Positions 60,812 to 64,000 of a stretch of DNA of 64,000 nucleotides are shown here, piece after piece. Position 1 is the first letter of the stretch; each line of letters opens with the position of its first letter. The notes beneath the pieces are model-generated. The model was given only the letters and a program-made list of their open reading frames with translations, was not told the DNA's origin and did not search any database. The stretch is from VXRJ01 sp964636705 (GTDB lineage Bacteria > Acidobacteriota > Vicinamibacteria > Vicinamibacterales > UBA8438): contig CAZWUJ010000005.1 in NCBI GenBank assembly GCA_964636705.1, forward strand, positions 1 through 64,000, read 5' to 3'. A program made the position numbers and the translations under genes.

Positions 60812-61894
60812 ATGTTCGTCGACGAAGTCGACATCCGCGTAGCAGCCGGCGATGGCGGCAGCGGCTGCCTCAGCTTCCGTCGCGAGAAGTTCGTCCCGCG
60901 CGGCGGGCCGGACGGCGGCGATGGCGGACGGGGCGGTTCGGTCTGGCTCCGGGCGTGCAACCACCTCAACACGCTGGTGTCACTCAAGTTCAATCCGCTC
61001 TGTCAGGCCGGCCGTGGAGCGCATGGCGAAGGAGCCAACCGCACCGGCCGGTCCGGCAACGACCTCTATGTGGATGTCCCGCCGGGAACGGTCGTCCATG
61101 CCGTCGGCGAGGATGGCGAGACCCGGGAGCCGCTTGCTGACCTGATCGACGACGATGTGCCATGGCGCGCGGCGGCGGGCGGCCGAGGCGGGCGGGGCAA
61201 CCGCCGCTTCGTCAGCTCCACGAACCGCGCGCCGCGCCGGGTCGAACCGGGCCAGCCGGGCGAGCAACGGACGCTCCGACTTCGTCTCTCGCTCCTCGCC
61301 GATGTCGGCCTGGTAGGCTTTCCCAACGCCGGGAAATCCACGCTGATTTCGCGCGTGTCGGCGGCCCGCCCCAAGGTGGCGGAATATCCGTTCACAACGC
61401 TGACACCCCACCTCGGCGTGGTGAGCCTGGAGGGCGACCGGAGCTTCGTCCTCGCGGATGTACCGGGCCTGATTGCCGGCGCCCATCAGGGGCACGGCCT
61501 GGGACATCGTTTTCTGCGACATCTGGAGCGGACCCGCGTGCTCGTCCACCTGGTAGACGTCTCTTCCGGCAGCGGCCGAGAGCCGGTGGACGACTTCGAG
61601 ACGATCCGCAACGAGTTGGAGCACTTTCCGGCCGCCGAGGCGGCGACCGCGCCCGGAGGCGCGGCGGACGGCGCGGGAGCCGGTGTTTCGCCGGATCTCG
61701 CCCGGAAACCGCAACTGGCCGTCGCGACGAAGATGGATGCGCTGGACGACGGGGAACGCCTCGCCCGCCTGCGCGGCCACCTCCTGGCGCGATCGATTCC
61801 CTTGTACCCGATCTCCGCCGTGACCGGCGACGGTGTGCCGGCGTTGCTCGAGGCGATGTGGTCGGCCATCCATACGGTCGCGGAGGACGCGTGA
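60812..61894 (+). CDS. obgE: GTPase Obg/CgtA
   Basis: 360 aa. An Obg glycine-rich N-domain (DEVDIRVAAGDGGSGCLSF, GGPDGGDGGRGG) is followed by a G domain with G1 GFPNAGKST, switch FTTLTPHLG, G3 DVPGLI, and G4 TKMD in place of the usual NKxD. It is a late 50S-assembly GTPase. The G domain holds an Ala/Gly-rich insert before G4 (EAATAPGGAADGAGAG). The C-terminal OCT domain is absent. The stop overlaps the nadD start as GTGA. Confidence 0.95.
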   Translation: MFVDEVDIRVAAGDGGSGCLSFRREKFVPRGGPDGGDGGRGGSVWLRACNHLNTLVSLKFNPLCQAGRGAHGEGANRTGRSGNDLYVDVPPGTVVHAVGEDGETREPLADLIDDDVPWRAAAGGRGGRGNRRFVSSTNRAPRRVEPGQPGEQRTLRLRLSLLADVGLVGFPNAGKSTLISRVSAARPKVAEYPFTTLTPHLGVVSLEGDRSFVLADVPGLIAGAHQGHGLGHRFLRHLERTRVLVHLVDVSSGSGREPVDDFETIRNELEHFPAAEAATAPGGAADGAGAGVSPDLARKPQLAVATKMDALDDGERLARLRGHLLARSIPLYPISAVTGDGVPALLEAMWSAIHTVAEDA

Positions 61895-62562
61895 TTGGCG
61901 TGACGCGTCTCGGGATCCTGGGAGGCACGTTCGATCCCGTGCACTACGGTCACGTCGACGCGGCGCTGGCCGCGCAGGAGGCGCTCGGGCTGGACGAGGT
62001 GCGGCTGATGCCGGCCGGGGCGCCACCGCACAAGACCCCCTTCGAGCTGGCCGGCGGAGATCACCGGCTGGCGATGGTGGCGCTTGCCGTCGGAGGGCAC
62101 GAAGGACTGTGCGCAAGCGACTTCGAGCTGCTCGCACCCGGCCCGTCGTACACCGCGGTTACGCTGCGGCGGCTCGCCGATGAGCAGGGATACGAACCCT
62201 CCGGGTTGTTCTTCATACTCGGCAGCGACGCCTTCGCCGACATCGAACAGTGGTACGACTATCCCGCCTTGCTCGACCGGGGTCACTTCGTCGTCGTCTC
62301 CCGCCCTGATACCGCAGGTCGGCCGCTCCGCGAACGGATGCCGGGGCTTGCGGACCGCATGCGCCCCGGCCGTCCCTGCCCGGAAGGCGCGCCCGCCATC
62401 TGGCTGGTTGATGCCGACACGCGGAACGTTTCGTCATCCGAGATCCGCCAGCGTATCGCCCGGCGCGAACCGCTCGATCACCTGCTTCCGCGCGCGGTCG
62501 CTGACTACATCTCTCGGCGCCAACTGTACGGCGCACGGCAGAACGGCACGGTTCCTGCATGA
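61891..62562 (+). CDS. nadD: nicotinate-nucleotide adenylyltransferase
   Basis: 223 aa from GTG 61891, in 4-nt overlap with obgE. Nucleotidyltransferase motifs GGTFDPVHYGH at the N-terminus and NVSSSEIRQRI near the C-terminus are diagnostic, with FILGSDAFADIEQW between. It makes deamido-NAD from nicotinate mononucleotide and ATP. The stop overlaps the rsfS start as ATGA. Confidence 0.94.
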   Translation: MIGVTRLGILGGTFDPVHYGHVDAALAAQEALGLDEVRLMPAGAPPHKTPFELAGGDHRLAMVALAVGGHEGLCASDFELLAPGPSYTAVTLRRLADEQGYEPSGLFFILGSDAFADIEQWYDYPALLDRGHFVVVSRPDTAGRPLRERMPGLADRMRPGRPCPEGAPAIWLVDADTRNVSSSEIRQRIARREPLDHLLPRAVADYISRRQLYGARQNGTVPA

Positions 62563-62948
62563 CGACCGGGTTGTCCCGATTGCCGGACCCGGTTCGCGCA
62601 GCGGTCGCGGCGATGGTCGACAAGAAGGCCCTCGACATTGTCCTGCTCGACCTGCGGGAGTCGGGCGCCTTCACCGACTTCTTCGTCCTCGGCTCGGGGC
62701 GGACAACGCGGCAGGTCCAGGCGATCGCCGACGCCGTGAACGAACGGCTACGAGCGATCGGCGCGCGACCCAATCATGTGGAAGGCTACGAGCATGCGGA
62801 GTGGGTGTTGATCGATGGCTTCGATCTCCTCGTCCACATCTTCACCGTCGAGACGCGGGACGTCTACGGTCTCGAGCGGCTCTGGGGCAACGCCGGCCGG
62901 ATCGCCGTTTCCGAGACCGGCCTCGACAGTTCCAGCGCCGACGCTTGA
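62559..62948 (+). CDS. rsfS: ribosomal silencing factor RsfS
   Basis: 129 aa. The RsfS/Iojap fold has KKALDIVLLDLRESGAFTDFFVL, the Arg/Gln helix RTTRQVQAIADAV and EGYEHAEWVLIDGFDLLVHIF. It binds L14 and blocks subunit joining when nutrients are short. It is in ATGA overlap with nadD, the usual neighbour. Confidence 0.94.
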   Translation: MTTGLSRLPDPVRAAVAAMVDKKALDIVLLDLRESGAFTDFFVLGSGRTTRQVQAIADAVNERLRAIGARPNHVEGYEHAEWVLIDGFDLLVHIFTVETRDVYGLERLWGNAGRIAVSETGLDSSSADA

Positions 62949-62970
62949 ACCGGCCTGCGGCAACCCCCGT

Positions 62971-63783
62971 TTGCACCCGAGCGGCGCTCTCTCCGGACCG
63001 CGCCGCGCCATCGACGCGCTTCTGACCGTCGCCTGGGCGCCGCGCTGCATATGCTGCGAGACGCCGCTCGACTCGCCCACGCGCGGTCTCGTCTGCGACT
63101 GCTGCCTGCAGCGGATCCCGCGCCTTCTGCCGCCAATTTGCGGCCGTTGCGGCTTGCCGGCAGGCCCGCCGCTCGAGATAGACACGGAGCGCGACGGCAC
63201 CGGGCTCTGCGGCGCCTGCCGGCGGGACGGCGGACCGCCCATACCCCGCCGCGCTGCCGGCCTGCACGAGGGGCCGCTCCGCGCGATGATCCACGCGCTC
63301 AAGTACGGCGGCCGCCGCTCGCTCGCGCGCCCTCTTGCCGCGATGCTGCGGGAGGCGGCGGACGACTGGCTGCGCCAGGCCGACGCCGTCGTTCCCGTGC
63401 CGCTGCACCCGCTCCGGCGCTGGCGCCGCGGCTTCAACCAGGCGGAGGACATCGCCCGTCGTCTCGGCCGCCCCGTCATCCGGCCGATCCGAAGGACCCG
63501 CCACACCCGTCCGCAGATGGAACTTCCGCGCAGCGTCCGCCTCCGTGCGGTTCGCGGCGCGTTCAGGTGCGTGCGCCACCGTGCCGTCGGCGCAGCCTCG
63601 GCGGTCCGGGGGCGGAAACTCCTGCTGGTCGACGATGTGATTACGACGGGCGCAACCGTCGAGGCGTGCGCGGCGCTGCTGCGGGAGGCAGGCGCCGCTG
63701 GCGTGCGCGTGCTCGGCGTGGCGTTGGCCCCGCAACCCGGCGTCCACCAGCGCCCCGGCGGCATGCGAGGGTCTGGAGAGTAG
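62971..63783 (+). CDS. comF: ComF-family amidophosphoribosyltransferase-like protein
   Basis: 270 aa if started at TTG 62971, the first usual start codon after the rsfS stop; the frame is open to 62815. An N-terminal zinc ribbon of CxxC pairs (CICC, CDCC, CGRC, CGAC) precedes a type I phosphoribosyltransferase fold with AVVPVPLHPLRRWRRGFNQAE and the PRPP loop LLVDDVITTGAT. ComF proteins support DNA uptake or primosome restart; the true substrate is unresolved. dprA lies 4.2 kb upstream on the other strand. Confidence 0.85.
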   Translation: MHPSGALSGPRRAIDALLTVAWAPRCICCETPLDSPTRGLVCDCCLQRIPRLLPPICGRCGLPAGPPLEIDTERDGTGLCGACRRDGGPPIPRRAAGLHEGPLRAMIHALKYGGRRSLARPLAAMLREAADDWLRQADAVVPVPLHPLRRWRRGFNQAEDIARRLGRPVIRPIRRTRHTRPQMELPRSVRLRAVRGAFRCVRHRAVGAASAVRGRKLLLVDDVITTGATVEACAALLREAGAAGVRVLGVALAPQPGVHQRPGGMRGSGE

Positions 63784-63799
63784 CGACGGGCGCGGCTGC

Positions 63800-63805
63800 T
63801 AATAT
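63800..63805 (+). promoter_or_regulatory. -10-like box (TAATAT) before the last partial gene
   Basis: TAATAT lies 45 nt before ATG 63851, in the gap after comF. No good -35 box is seen. Confidence 0.25.
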
Positions 63806-63850
63806 GTCGCGGCGGGCGCCGGCTCCCGGACGCCTCCGGACACCACAACG

Positions 63851-64000
63851 ATGGCCAAGAAAGAACCGCTACACGACTACGAGATCACGCTCGATGAATT
63901 CCGCTTTCCGCTTCGCCTGCCGGGTCGCCAGGCGAATTTCCGACGGATCGCCGAGCTTCGCTATCAGAACAAGCGCGGCGATTTCGACACCGAGACAGCG
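63851..64000 (+). CDS. hypothetical protein, 5' part only
   Basis: The first 50 codons are open to the window end. The product starts MAKKEPLHDYEITLDEFRF, charged and without a signal peptide. Not recognised. Supported only by the open frame, an ATG at a plausible distance from comF and neighbour-like composition. Confidence 0.4.
   Translation, partial: MAKKEPLHDYEITLDEFRFPLRLPGRQANFRRIAELRYQNKRGDFDTETA

Overview
The window is a high-G+C stretch (about two thirds G+C by eye) of a diderm, Gram-negative chromosome. The gene content points to Acidobacteriota, probably class Vicinamibacteria. The signs are an Oar-like TonB-dependent receptor with a carboxypeptidase-regulatory domain, a DUF5916 outer-membrane protein, a CRTAC1/ASPIC protein paired with a TPR lipoprotein, and a run of secreted 'PDLQGIW' proteins beside a DUF6152 protein. 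LpxC shows that lipid A is made. The taxonomic call is inference from family content. No rRNA, tRNA, CRISPR array or intact insertion sequence was seen.

Region by region. 0-3.6 kb: the start of an EttA-like ABC-F gene, a secreted cupredoxin-like protein, and a metallo-beta-lactamase gene whose 3' end is replaced by a lower-G+C insert. The insert carries an ImmA/IrrE peptidase, a PIN-like nuclease with an internal deletion, and a truncated beta-family protein. 3.7-8.5 kb (minus strand): TAXI-TRAP binding protein, fused permease, serine hydrolase, ferritin-like protein. 8.5-20.8 kb: gamma-glutamyltransferase, Slt-type transglycosylase, PAS-GAF sensor, uridine kinase, chlorite-dismutase-family protein, Nramp-like transporter, M23 peptidase, outer-membrane protein, AbgT transporter. 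20.9-33.6 kb: DUF5916 protein, HOGA-like aldolase, M48 protease, NlpC/P60 peptidase, HNH endonuclease, PQQ dehydrogenase, beta-propeller protein, uvrA, lpxC. 33.6-36.8 kb: a coupled ECF sigma/STAS/small-protein operon, head to head with lysA-tmk.

36.8-50.5 kb is an export-rich block. It has five 'PDLQGIW' paralogues, DUF6152, a TonB-dependent receptor, the TPR/CRTAC1 lipoprotein pair and an exported tandem carboxymuconolactone-decarboxylase-fold lipoprotein. The first unit is preceded by a perfect 16-bp inverted repeat that overlaps the -35 box of a good promoter. 50.5-64 kb is housekeeping: an ABC-F ATPase, the classic dprA-topA-trmFO-xerC operon (minus), and rplU-rpmA-obgE-nadD-rsfS-comF (plus).

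Two genome-wide habits stand out. Consecutive genes are often joined by 4-nt overlaps (ATGA, GTGA and apparently CTGA). Many first genes have a -10-like hexamer only 6-8 nt before the start codon and no Shine-Dalgarno sequence, which suggests leaderless mRNAs. The best candidate for an undescribed system is the decayed ImmA/IrrE-PIN-beta cassette. The 'PDLQGIW' cluster with its palindromic operator is second.
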